Source of the DNA: a virus
Direction: 5' to 3' (one strand)
Virus record (IMG/VR): IMGVR_UViG_3300012008_000033
Location: 1 to 21,021 of that record
Length of the DNA stretch: 21,021 nucleotides
Position 1 is the stretch's first letter. Every line of letters begins with the position of its first letter. This document shows, one piece after another, positions 1-6,259 of the stretch. Under the pieces are notes generated by a model. The model did no database searches and had not been told where the DNA came from. It saw only the letters and a program-made list of their open reading frames with translations. The position numbers and the translations under genes were made by a program.

Positions 1-3
1 GCA

Positions 4-636
4 GTGACATGGGTGAACGACGGTCCATGGCAGACGAAACTTGAAATCGAAAAATGGTCAGCTGAAGGAACGCTGGGCAGGGAGATCGAGGAGGCCTTCG
101 CGCCGTATAAGCAGCGGGAGATGAAGCTCACGCAGGACACGGTGGGCATCAACTGTCGCCACCACATGAAGTATGAGATGCCCTTTTTGGGGGAGATGGT
201 TGCGTGGCTGAGCCACAAGGCCGGCGAATTACTGAAAGAACATGAAGAGGCGGTGAGTAAGCGCGACGCGTTTGGCTCCCATCGCAGCGTTCAGAAACGG
301 CTCCAGTACCTCTATGAGCGGCCAGTGCGCGATGCCGTCGCTTCTCGAACAAGCATCACGGGCTCGGAACAGGTCAACCAGTATGAATGGGTGGACAGCC
401 CGCCCCGAACCGTCGCCGATGTTCAAAACGAGATCGCTAACTTGATGGCCACGCTTCCCAAGCTCCAGGCGCTCGTGCGCTGCATCGTGGGCGATGACTA
501 CGCCGAATACCGCATGAAGGCGTTTCCTCGCGTTGCAGGCGGGAAGAGCTGGCGACCACCGCCCACGCCCGATCCCGTTTCTGTGTCAGCCCCCTATTAT
601 GACGAAGGCCCCCCGCCCCCATCGAGCCAACGTTGA
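4..636 (+). CDS. Hypothetical protein, possibly 5'-truncated
   Basis: I do not recognise this protein. The frame is open to the left edge of the window, so the GTG at 4 may not be the true start and the gene may begin upstream. The product is at least 210 residues: mixed and largely helical in the first 150 residues with many charged residues, then a proline-rich tail (roughly residues 180-210) that looks disordered. No membrane segment, signal peptide or metal-binding motif is visible. It ends just before the promoter region of the replication-relaxation gene, so it probably belongs to an operon that lies mostly to the left. No function is proposed. Confidence 0.6.
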   Translation: MTWVNDGPWQTKLEIEKWSAEGTLGREIEEAFAPYKQREMKLTQDTVGINCRHHMKYEMPFLGEMVAWLSHKAGELLKEHEEAVSKRDAFGSHRSVQKRLQYLYERPVRDAVASRTSITGSEQVNQYEWVDSPPRTVADVQNEIANLMATLPKLQALVRCIVGDDYAEYRMKAFPRVAGGKSWRPPPTPDPVSVSAPYYDEGPPPPSSQR

Positions 637-650
637 CGTCGTTATGTCAA
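633..650. promoter_or_regulatory. Inverted TTGAC half-sites and possible promoter
   Basis: TTGAC (633-637) and GTCAA (646-650) form an inverted repeat. The right arm is part of TTATGTCAA (642-650), the reverse complement of the TTGACATAA motif found at other promoters in this window. TTGACG at 633 with TATCGT at 656-661 (17 bp spacer) could form a weak promoter starting near 668, four bases before the chosen ATG at 672. Inverted half-sites overlapping a promoter would suit an operator; that is inference. Confidence 0.35.
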
Positions 651-671
651 TATGATATCGTAAACAAAACT

Positions 672-1562
672 ATGACCATAACCCGTGATGTCCTGTCCTA
701 TAAACCAACTCGGGAAGTCTTTAGCGCTATCGGGCGCTACCATTACCTCACGGTTCCCCAGCTTCAGCGCCTGCTATATCAGGGTCGGCTGCGTTCCTAC
801 GTCCAAGGCTCGCTCAATAAGCTTCAGGCTGCGGGCTACGTCGACAGTAAGGATCAGACTCTCGTCAGTGACACCGGCCGGCCGCTGAGGGTTTGGACAT
901 TCACCACCCAGGGCGCGCGAACACTCAGCCAAATGGGCTTTAGTGATCTGCCGGTCATGCACCAACGGCTCAACCGCTCCGCCTTCATGCTCGATCACGA
1001 TCTGGACGTCAACGATGCGATGATCGTCTGTGAACTGCTCTCGACTCGCTATAGCGTCGAACTTATTGGGTTCAAAACCGATAACCAGCTCCACAAAACG
1101 CCAACGAGCGTCATCCTACCTGACGGCAGTAAGACCAACGTTATTCCGGACGGTTGGGTCTGCTATGGCTTCGGCGGCACCAAGGCTGCTTACGCCATCG
1201 AGGTCGACCGCGGCACTGAGAACCGCTTCAAATGGCAGAACAAGGTGCGCTCGTTTGTCGCGTTCGCCTCGGGCAACCCCTCCCCTTATGAGATCGCTTT
1301 TGGTGAAAAGTCGCTAACGGTCTTGGTCATCGTCAAGCCGGCCCAGCTGCGCTCCATCAAAGAGCCACAGGCGCGGCTCGAGGATCTCAAGCGCTGGACT
1401 GAAGCCGAGCTATTAGTGCTTGGCAAGCAGAATTGGGGGTCGCTCTTTCGCTTCACGGTTCAACGAACTGATCAGACCGATCCCTCGATCTTCTTTGGCG
1501 GGGCGCATTGGGTAGCAGCGTTTGACCCTACTCCGCGATCGCTGCTGGAGGGAGTGCTGTAA
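672..1562 (+). CDS. Replication-relaxation family protein
   Basis: This is a 296-residue protein of the replication-relaxation type (Pfam Replic_Relax), known from plasmids and integrative elements of Gram-positive bacteria, where it is linked to plasmid replication and DNA relaxation. Residues about 8-80 look like a winged helix-turn-helix (AIGRYHYLTVPQLQRLL, then a wing before VWTFTTQGARTL). The second half carries a PD-(D/E)xK-like pattern: Asp160 in VIPDGW, Glu177 and Asp179 in AIEVDRGTE, Lys191 in WQNKV. I chose ATG 672 over the upstream frame opening at 633 because the family-like sequence begins there and a weak promoter would start transcription near 668. It is followed after one base by the VirD4/TraG-like ATPase, a pairing typical of mobile elements. 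Nuclease activity is inferred from the motif, not shown. Confidence 0.75.
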   Translation: MTITRDVLSYKPTREVFSAIGRYHYLTVPQLQRLLYQGRLRSYVQGSLNKLQAAGYVDSKDQTLVSDTGRPLRVWTFTTQGARTLSQMGFSDLPVMHQRLNRSAFMLDHDLDVNDAMIVCELLSTRYSVELIGFKTDNQLHKTPTSVILPDGSKTNVIPDGWVCYGFGGTKAAYAIEVDRGTENRFKWQNKVRSFVAFASGNPSPYEIAFGEKSLTVLVIVKPAQLRSIKEPQARLEDLKRWTEAELLVLGKQNWGSLFRFTVQRTDQTDPSIFFGGAHWVAAFDPTPRSLLEGVL

Positions 1563-1563
1563 T

Positions 1564-2988
1564 GTGCCCCAGCCCAAGCTCTACATCGGACACACCGGCT
1601 GGCTCTTCCTCAAAAAGAAAATCCACCTGCAAGGGCCGGGGATCACGTCCCACAAACACGTCATCGGGCTCACGGGTCAGGGGAAGAGCAAGTTCCTTGC
1701 TCACTGTTATGTCGAGTTGGTTTCACAGGGTATCGCATGCTCACTTGTTGACCCGCACTCGGATCTTGCAGATGACGTGCTCGGTATGCTCGCTGACCGT
1801 GGGCTTGCCGACGATCAACTCCTCTTTGTGGACTTTGGTAGACGCGATCGATTCGTACCATTCAACGTATTGCGCCAACCGTACCCCGATGACAAAGTCG
1901 CTTCGATCATGGTTGAAGCGTGCAAGCGAGTCTGGCCGGCGCTAGCCGATGGCAACGCGCCGATGTTTGAAAATGTCATGCTCGCTGGCTGCCATACCCT
2001 GATTGAAAACAAACTCCCCTTCGCCGCACTACCGCTATTCATCTCTGACAGTCGCTATAGAGCCAAGTTACTCGCTAATGTGACCGACCCCTTAGTGGTT
2101 CAGTACTTCAAATCGACATTCGACCGCTTGTCGATCAAGGATCAACTCGACCAGGCGGGATCTTCTCTCAGGCGAGTCTTCGATCTCGTTCAGCCGCACG
2201 AGCTGCGCTACACGATCGGCCAGACCGAGAACGTTCTCAACTTCAGGGAGATCATCGACAGTAACCGCTCAGCCATCTACGACTTAGGGGGCCTTGAGGA
2301 ACAGACCCAGAAGTTTCTCGGAGCGCTCATCTCGCACGGCTATGAAGTGGCCAGCCTCTCACGAGCCGACCAACCCGAGCGCGATCGCGTTCCTCATCAT
2401 CTGTTCCTTGACGAGTTCTCGATGTTTAGCGCTACTACGGAGGGAGCGCTAGGGCGCATCCTCTCTTTAGCGCGAAAATACAAGTTAACGCTTTGGTTAG
2501 CGCATCAGACGTGGGGACAGTTATCGGATCGACTCGCTAACGCTCTTCAAAACACGACAAGGGTAGCGTTTGCGCTGGGCTTCACTGACGCCCGGTTAAT
2601 GGCTCCCAACTTCACCAACTACGATCCCTACCTCGTCAAGCACATCGTTCAGGAGGGGGAGGAGAGGTCACACCCAATCTTCTTTGGCGTCCAAGACACG
2701 TTCGAGAAAATGGCGACGATTCTCCAGACCCTCAAACCGCGGCACATCTTCGTGCGCTATCCAGAACTTGAACGGCATTGGTGGTTTTGGACTAAGCCGG
2801 CGATCAAGACGATCCAGCTCAAGACACCGACCGTGCAGACAAGCGGGGCGAGGGTGGCCGATCTCCGAGAACGTTATGCCCAGATGTATCTCAAGCCGCG
2901 AGAAGAGGTCACCAAGGCGGTCGACGAGTTGCTTAGAACCGAGATGGATTCAGCTGAACCCCCACCTACGAGCAGTTATCGGGACTAG
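1564..2988 (+). CDS. VirD4/TraG-like DNA-translocating ATPase (coupling-protein family)
   Basis: This 474-residue AAA+/RecA-like ATPase belongs to the type IV secretion coupling-protein/HerA-FtsK superfamily, which pumps DNA. Walker A is GLTGQGKS (residues 35-42) and Walker B is LFLDEF (280-285). DPHSDLADD follows the second strand as in this family, and LWLAHQTWGQL resembles the conserved sensor segment near the end of the ATPase domain. Unlike classical VirD4 or TraD it has no N-terminal membrane helices, so it should be soluble. I start it at GTG 1564: GGAGGGA lies about 10 bases upstream and the previous gene stops at 1562. An alternative TTG at 1522 would add 14 residues. Coupling with the replication-relaxation protein suggests DNA processing or transfer of the phage or plasmid genome; the actual role in a phage is unknown. 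Confidence 0.8.
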   Translation: MPQPKLYIGHTGWLFLKKKIHLQGPGITSHKHVIGLTGQGKSKFLAHCYVELVSQGIACSLVDPHSDLADDVLGMLADRGLADDQLLFVDFGRRDRFVPFNVLRQPYPDDKVASIMVEACKRVWPALADGNAPMFENVMLAGCHTLIENKLPFAALPLFISDSRYRAKLLANVTDPLVVQYFKSTFDRLSIKDQLDQAGSSLRRVFDLVQPHELRYTIGQTENVLNFREIIDSNRSAIYDLGGLEEQTQKFLGALISHGYEVASLSRADQPERDRVPHHLFLDEFSMFSATTEGALGRILSLARKYKLTLWLAHQTWGQLSDRLANALQNTTRVAFALGFTDARLMAPNFTNYDPYLVKHIVQEGEERSHPIFFGVQDTFEKMATILQTLKPRHIFVRYPELERHWWFWTKPAIKTIQLKTPTVQTSGARVADLRERYAQMYLKPREEVTKAVDELLRTEMDSAEPPPTSSYRD

Positions 2989-3017
2989 TTGACATAAACC
3001 ACAGTTTTGTCTAGTAT
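2989..3017 (+). promoter_or_regulatory. Sigma70-like promoter for the ArdC-like gene
   Basis: TTGACA (2989-2994), a 17 bp spacer and TAGTAT (3012-3017) directly follow the stop codon of the ATPase gene. The -35 box is part of the recurring TTGACATAA motif. Predicted start is near 3024, which leaves an 85-nt leader before the ATG at 3109. Confidence 0.7.
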
Positions 3018-3108
3018 ATGAGAGATCGAGTGGCGTCTCAAAAAACTAGGAGTAGTCACCTCACGTGCCGCTGAGAGAATCAAACTCCCGCTGTCTCGAT
3101 CACTTTGA

Positions 3109-4050
3109 ATGTCATACGAAAACCGAAGACAGCAACTCCACGAGGCCTTACCAGAACCGCCAATTAGCGAAGCGCCTCGACCAAGTTCCGCCCCAGTCGA
3201 TATCTTCGACGCCCGAACCGATAAACAGAAGCAAGTCCTCGACACGCTCCAAGCCGGAGTAGAGGGCATCCTCACCTCAGAGGGCTATCAGGCGTATCTC
3301 AAGACGATGTCAAAGTTCCACCGCTACTCATTCGCCAATAGTCTGTTGATTCACGTCCAGAACCCCGAGGCCACTCACGTCGCCGGGTACCAAAAATGGA
3401 AGCAACTCGACCGCCAGGTGCGTAAAGGCGAGAAGGCAATCAAGATCTTTATTCCCTTCCGCAAGAAGACTGAAGACCCCGAGACAGGGGAGGAGCGCTG
3501 GAGAGTCACAGGCTTTGGTCTAGGCAGTGTCTTCGACATCAGCTCGACGGACGGAGAGCCCCTTCCGGAGCCTCCTGCGATCACTGAGTCACATGAGGTC
3601 ACAGACGTATCTCGTGAGGTCAACAAACGGCTCTCACGCTATCTGATCGATCAGGGGCTACTACTGGAGAGCAAGGACTTCCCCGGCCACGCACACGGCT
3701 TCTGGAACCCCACCAAGAACCAGATCGTGATCAGGCAGAACAAGGACGTCGATCCGCTCAATATCAGTAAGACCAAGACGCTGCTCCACGAAGGTGCTCA
3801 CGCACTGGCTAATCATCAAAACGCCGACGAGCGCCAGGACGCCGAGGTGGTTGCTGAGAGCGCTGCCTATGTGGCGTTCTCGCATTTTGGAGTCGATACC
3901 GCTAACTACAGCTTTTCTTATGTAGCCGGCTGGGGACAGGATGCCCAGCGCTTACGCAAGAATCTGGGTGAAGTGCAGAAGATCTCTAACGTCCTTATTT
4001 CGGCGATCGAGGGCACAGAACCGACAGAACCTGATAATGATCTAGATTGA
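3109..4050 (+). CDS. ArdC-like antirestriction protein with zinc metallopeptidase domain
   Basis: The 313-residue product has an N-terminal ArdC/DUF1738-like single-stranded DNA binding domain (about residues 35-150; FHRYSFANSLLI, AGYQKWKQLDRQVRKGEKAI). An IrrE/ImmA-type (M78-like) metallopeptidase domain follows, with HEGAH at residues 227-231 and a downstream acidic segment (EVVAESAAYVAF) that could supply the third zinc ligand. ArdC of conjugative plasmids protects incoming DNA from restriction, so this gene fits the neighbouring transfer-type genes. The first 30 residues are low in order. The ATG at 3109 has no Shine-Dalgarno; an AGGAG at 3048-3052 is too far away to serve it, so translation initiation is unclear. 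Antirestriction is inferred from the family. Confidence 0.8.
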   Translation: MSYENRRQQLHEALPEPPISEAPRPSSAPVDIFDARTDKQKQVLDTLQAGVEGILTSEGYQAYLKTMSKFHRYSFANSLLIHVQNPEATHVAGYQKWKQLDRQVRKGEKAIKIFIPFRKKTEDPETGEERWRVTGFGLGSVFDISSTDGEPLPEPPAITESHEVTDVSREVNKRLSRYLIDQGLLLESKDFPGHAHGFWNPTKNQIVIRQNKDVDPLNISKTKTLLHEGAHALANHQNADERQDAEVVAESAAYVAFSHFGVDTANYSFSYVAGWGQDAQRLRKNLGEVQKISNVLISAIEGTEPTEPDNDLD

Positions 4051-4064
4051 TCGTATTTGTTCTC

Positions 4065-4093
4065 TTGTCTCTGTTGACATAAAGTTCTATAAG
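4065..4093 (+). promoter_or_regulatory. Probable promoter of the 4100-4188 leader RNA
   Basis: TTGTCT (4065-4070), a 17 bp spacer and TATAAG (4088-4093) form a plausible sigma70 promoter starting near 4100. The spacer contains TTGACATAA (4074-4082), the motif used as a -35 elsewhere, so here it may act as an operator, or as a -35 with a poorer -10. No coding sequence follows closely. Confidence 0.45.
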
Positions 4094-4099
4094 TAAGTT

Positions 4100-4188
4100 G
4101 ACTGTAAATAATGAGCGCGGAGTCCCTTTAGTGTGTGGGGTTGGGTAGCGTTCAACCCTAACAGTCCCCCACATTAAGGGGATTTTTT
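4100..4188 (+). ncRNA. Candidate short structured RNA ending in an intrinsic terminator, attenuator-like
   Basis: Transcription from the promoter above would give a transcript of about 89 nt with no credible reading frame. A hairpin GGGTTG (4138-4143) / CAACCC (4153-4158) is followed by a terminator TCCCC (4165-4169) / GGGGA (4178-4182) and T6 (4183-4188). An alternative pairing TGTGGGG (4134-4140) / CCCCACA (4167-4173) uses most of the terminator's left arm. The two folds are therefore mutually exclusive, as in attenuators and riboswitches. It could be a stand-alone small RNA or a switch in front of the 4430 operon. I recognise no known RNA family. Confidence 0.45.
4165..4188 (+). terminator. 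Intrinsic terminator with 5 bp stem and T6
   Basis: Stem TCCCC/GGGGA with an 8-nt loop, followed by six T at 4183-4188. The stem is short but GC-rich. It lies 115 nt after the ArdC-like gene and could end that transcript as well as the short leader RNA. Confidence 0.6.
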
Positions 4189-4394
4189 ATTGGGAAAGTC
4201 GTAGGGGGTTAGTCTGGAAGCGACTCTAAACAAGTAACCAGACAGAGTGATGCCTGCCAAACGGCTAGAGGAAGTTTGGTTGACCGCCGTAATTCATTTT
4301 TTTGAAGAGGGGGGTAGGGGGGAGATGAAGCTCCCACCGTAATTCATATAAAGTAGTTAACTCCTTTTTCTTACATAGTTCTTACATAAACCAC
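4189..4394. other. Non-coding stretch with hairpins and a direct repeat
   Basis: I see no gene here. It contains GTCTGG (4212-4217)/CCAGAC (4238-4243), CCAAAC (4257-4262)/GTTTGG (4274-4279) and GGGAG (4320-4324)/CTCCC (4331-4335), plus an 11-bp direct repeat CCGTAATTCAT at 4287-4297 and 4337-4347, exactly 50 bp apart. The stretch between the repeats is very G-rich on the + strand. A replication origin, a regulator-binding region or the body of a longer structured RNA are all possible. Confidence 0.5.
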
Positions 4395-4423
4395 TTGACA
4401 TAATCATTATCCCATGATAACAT
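4395..4423 (+). promoter_or_regulatory. Promoter of the ribbon-helix-helix operon
   Basis: TTGACA (4395-4400, within TTGACATAAT), a 17 bp spacer and TAACAT (4418-4423). The predicted start falls at about 4430, the A of the ATG of the next gene, so the first message would be leaderless. A second possible pair is TTACAT (4382-4387) with CATTAT (4405-4410), also spaced 17 bp. Confidence 0.55.
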
Positions 4424-4429
4424 GATTGT

Positions 4430-4591
4430 ATGACCAAGCCACTACAAGTAATCTTAGATAATGATCTCTATCAGGAGCTAAGAACAGTGAGTTTCTATGC
4501 CGCTGAGCCTATGAGTGACATTGTTCGCCGAGCTATCAAGAAGGAACTAAGACTCATGGAGAGAAAGGGGGCACATGCTGATTCAAAATAA
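4430..4591 (+). CDS. Ribbon-helix-helix (CopG/Arc-type) DNA-binding protein
   Basis: A 53-residue protein with the size and pattern of a ribbon-helix-helix regulator. A short beta strand with alternating residues (PLQVILDNDL, residues 4-13) is followed by helix A (LYQELRTVSFYAA) and helix B (MSDIVRRAIKKELRLM), with a charged tail. These proteins bind DNA as dimers through the paired strands, often to short inverted repeats, and commonly repress their own promoter. There is no Shine-Dalgarno, and the predicted transcription start coincides with the ATG. The 3' end overlaps the next gene by 17 bases, so they are co-transcribed. It could be an autoregulator of this operon, an antitoxin-like protein or a plasmid copy-number regulator; the target is not shown. 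Confidence 0.8.
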   Translation: MTKPLQVILDNDLYQELRTVSFYAAEPMSDIVRRAIKKELRLMERKGAHADSK

Positions 4592-4781
4592 GAACGATTA
4601 TTGGAAGCTCCCTTACAAACGAATTGCTCGTCTTGAGAGGATCGCTGCCTCACTTGGTCGACAGGATATCTGGCACCGAGACGGCACATGTCCTGATCCA
4701 GACAATGATCCTTGCTGGGATTTAGAGATCGCAGAAAATGACAACATACGAGCAGACAGCACATTTATTACAGGCATCTAA
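4575..4781 (+). CDS. Hypothetical small protein
   Basis: A 68-residue protein that I do not recognise. The first half is basic and helical (YKRIARLERIAASLGR, residues 14-29). The second half is acidic with two cysteines (GTCPDPDNDPCWDLEIAEND). No membrane segment. The ATG at 4575 has AAGGGGG at 4565-4571 close upstream and lies inside the end of the ribbon-helix-helix gene in another frame, which suggests translational coupling. The basic-then-acidic layout and position behind a DNA-binding regulator would allow a partner role, but nothing in the sequence proves it. Confidence 0.6.
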   Translation: MLIQNKNDYWKLPYKRIARLERIAASLGRQDIWHRDGTCPDPDNDPCWDLEIAENDNIRADSTFITGI

Positions 4782-4784
4782 GAT

Positions 4785-5336
4785 ATGAAAAACTATAGAA
4801 GCAGATTACATCGCAACAAAATCGGTTCAAATCAATTCCGCCTCAAGCAGGATCGAGTCTTTGGCCTCAAGCACAAGACCGCTTGGAATGTCGCCTTAGC
4901 GATTAACTTCATTCTCTTAGTCGCTATCGTCGGCACTCGGGTCAAATCACTTGAGGCAATTCATATTGAGTCGCCGTTGGCCACCACCGCCTATGCGATG
5001 GAAGACGATCAAGCGCCTCGTGTCAAAGCAACGACTCCAGAACAAAAGGACATCGTCGACTATATCAATCAGGTGTTCGGTCAGGACGCTGATAAAGCCC
5101 TCCAGTTGCTCTCTTGCGAAAATCACCGACTCAATCCCAGTGCGGTCAATACCGCTGGCAACTTTCCAGCCGGTAGCAGGGACATCGGCGTCTTTCAGAT
5201 CAATGAGTACTGGCAAAAGACCAACGCTAAGTATCTCTTCAACTGGAAAATCAATGTGCTCGTCGCGAAGCAGCTCTTCGACGAGAACCACGGTTCATTC
5301 AATCTTTGGACCTGTGGCAGAAAGCTAGGGCTTTGA
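4785..5336 (+). CDS. Membrane-anchored lytic transglycosylase (SLT/lysozyme-like)
   Basis: A 183-residue protein with a basic N-terminus, one membrane helix (about residues 34-52, WNVALAINFILLVAIVGT), a short linker and a C-terminal lysozyme-like transglycosylase domain. The probable catalytic acid is Glu112 in LSCENHRLNP, followed by the family pattern DIGVFQINEYWQ and a final segment NHGSFNLWTCG. Cys111 and the cysteine in LWTCG could form a disulfide. Such enzymes cleave the glycan strands of peptidoglycan without water. The N-in anchor would place the domain outside the membrane. Possible roles are host lysis, cell-wall opening for DNA entry, or the lytic transglycosylase typical of type IV secretion loci, which would suit the coupling-type ATPase nearby. 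The ATG follows the preceding stop by three bases and has no clear Shine-Dalgarno. Confidence 0.8.
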   Translation: MKNYRSRLHRNKIGSNQFRLKQDRVFGLKHKTAWNVALAINFILLVAIVGTRVKSLEAIHIESPLATTAYAMEDDQAPRVKATTPEQKDIVDYINQVFGQDADKALQLLSCENHRLNPSAVNTAGNFPAGSRDIGVFQINEYWQKTNAKYLFNWKINVLVAKQLFDENHGSFNLWTCGRKLGL

Positions 5337-5351
5337 AAGGGGGTGATATAT

Positions 5352-5561
5352 ATGGCATATGAAAAAACTGCATTTGAAATGATGGCGGAAGATTTACGGC
5401 TAATTCGAGAAGCATTAATGAGGCTTGAAAAGACCGGAATAAATAGTGAGTTGATGGTTTTGTATATACAGAAACTAACAAAACTGTCTCAGAGAGATAT
5501 TAAAGAAGTGCTTGCAGCACAAAAGCAATTTCTTGTTGAAGCATTTAGGGTGCAGAAATAG
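5352..5561 (+). CDS. Hypothetical small helical protein
   Basis: A 69-residue, probably all-helical protein (LRLIREALMRLEKTGINSELMVLYIQKLTKLSQRD in outline). The strong GGGGGTGA element at 5339-5346 selects the ATG at 5352 rather than the in-frame GTG at 5343, which lies inside that element. Its bases are visibly richer in A and T than the flanking genes, hinting at a different origin. The helical pattern with a possible second helix-turn-helix-like unit (LSQRDIKEVLAAQKQFL) might mean DNA or protein binding, but I do not recognise a family. Confidence 0.7.
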   Translation: MAYEKTAFEMMAEDLRLIREALMRLEKTGINSELMVLYIQKLTKLSQRDIKEVLAAQKQFLVEAFRVQK

Positions 5562-5594
5562 CTAGATTTTCTAGCAGAAAGGGGGTGAATTAAT

Positions 5595-6245
5595 ATGACA
5601 AACGAATTACCAACTATCAAAATACAAAATAAAGATTACGTTCTCGTCAAAGACAGAGTGGCCTATTTCAACGACACTTATGCCAACGGCATGATCCAAA
5701 CCAAGGTCGAACAGGTCGAAAAAGGACTCTGGATCTCCGAGGCAATCGTAACGCCTGACGCTGAAAAGCCAATGCGCTTTTTCACCGGACATTCGCAAGC
5801 TCGCGAAGACAACGGCATGATCAATAAGACATCAGCCGCCGAGAACTGCGAAACATCAGCAGTCGGAAGGGCTCTGGCCATGATGGGCATCGGAGTCGTC
5901 GAGTCAATCGCTAGCGCTGATGAAGTCACTAAAGCAGTGAATCAGCAGCCAACAGGTGAGCAGATTATCGCTAAGGCAGCCGCTAAGCGCGAGCCAACTG
6001 AGGATCACATCTGCCAGATTCACGGTGTTCAAATGAAACCTAGGATCTCGCCTCAAGGTGGGAACTACTGGGATCACAGACATAAGAATACAAACGATGA
6101 GTGGGAAAGATGCATGGGTTACGGATGGAAGGGCGACATGAAACGCTCCGATCCAACGCCAAGAATCGTTGAGGAAGCTAAAGTACAGTACACGGCACCA
6201 ACGATCGAGGATGATATGTGGCCGGATGATCCATCAGAAGTCTAA
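5595..6245 (+). CDS. Probable phage single-strand annealing or recombination-associated protein
   Basis: A 216-residue protein. Residues about 5-110 carry a pattern common in phage recombination-type proteins: RVAYFNDTYANGMIQTKVE, a repeated strand region, then ENCETSAVGRAL (83-94) and MGIGVVESIASADEV. I recall this motif from phage proteins near replication genes; it resembles the core of ERF/Sak-type single-strand annealing proteins, but I cannot confirm the assignment. The C-terminal part has a likely zinc-binding module: Cys140 and His143 (CQIHG), His161/His163 and Cys173 (ERCMGYGWKG). A strong AAAGGGGGTGA lies ahead of the ATG. A single-stranded DNA binding or recombination role would suit the nearby nuclease and helix-turn-helix genes. 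Confidence 0.55.
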   Translation: MTNELPTIKIQNKDYVLVKDRVAYFNDTYANGMIQTKVEQVEKGLWISEAIVTPDAEKPMRFFTGHSQAREDNGMINKTSAAENCETSAVGRALAMMGIGVVESIASADEVTKAVNQQPTGEQIIAKAAAKREPTEDHICQIHGVQMKPRISPQGGNYWDHRHKNTNDEWERCMGYGWKGDMKRSDPTPRIVEEAKVQYTAPTIEDDMWPDDPSEV

Positions 6246-6259
6246 TTTTTGATCTGAGC

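Noticed and set aside
3018-3074. 18-codon frame starting in the promoter of the ArdC-like gene
   Set aside because: Its ATG lies directly at the -10 box, upstream of the predicted start of transcription, and it has no ribosome binding site.
4111-4131. Six-codon leader peptide (MSAESL) before the attenuator-like hairpins
   Set aside because: No Shine-Dalgarno and no run of regulatory codons; a frame this short is expected by chance.
4947-5291. Minus-strand 114-codon frame opposite the transglycosylase
   Set aside because: It is a shadow of a gene with clear family motifs and has no ribosome binding site or recognisable sequence. The same holds for the other long minus-strand frames.
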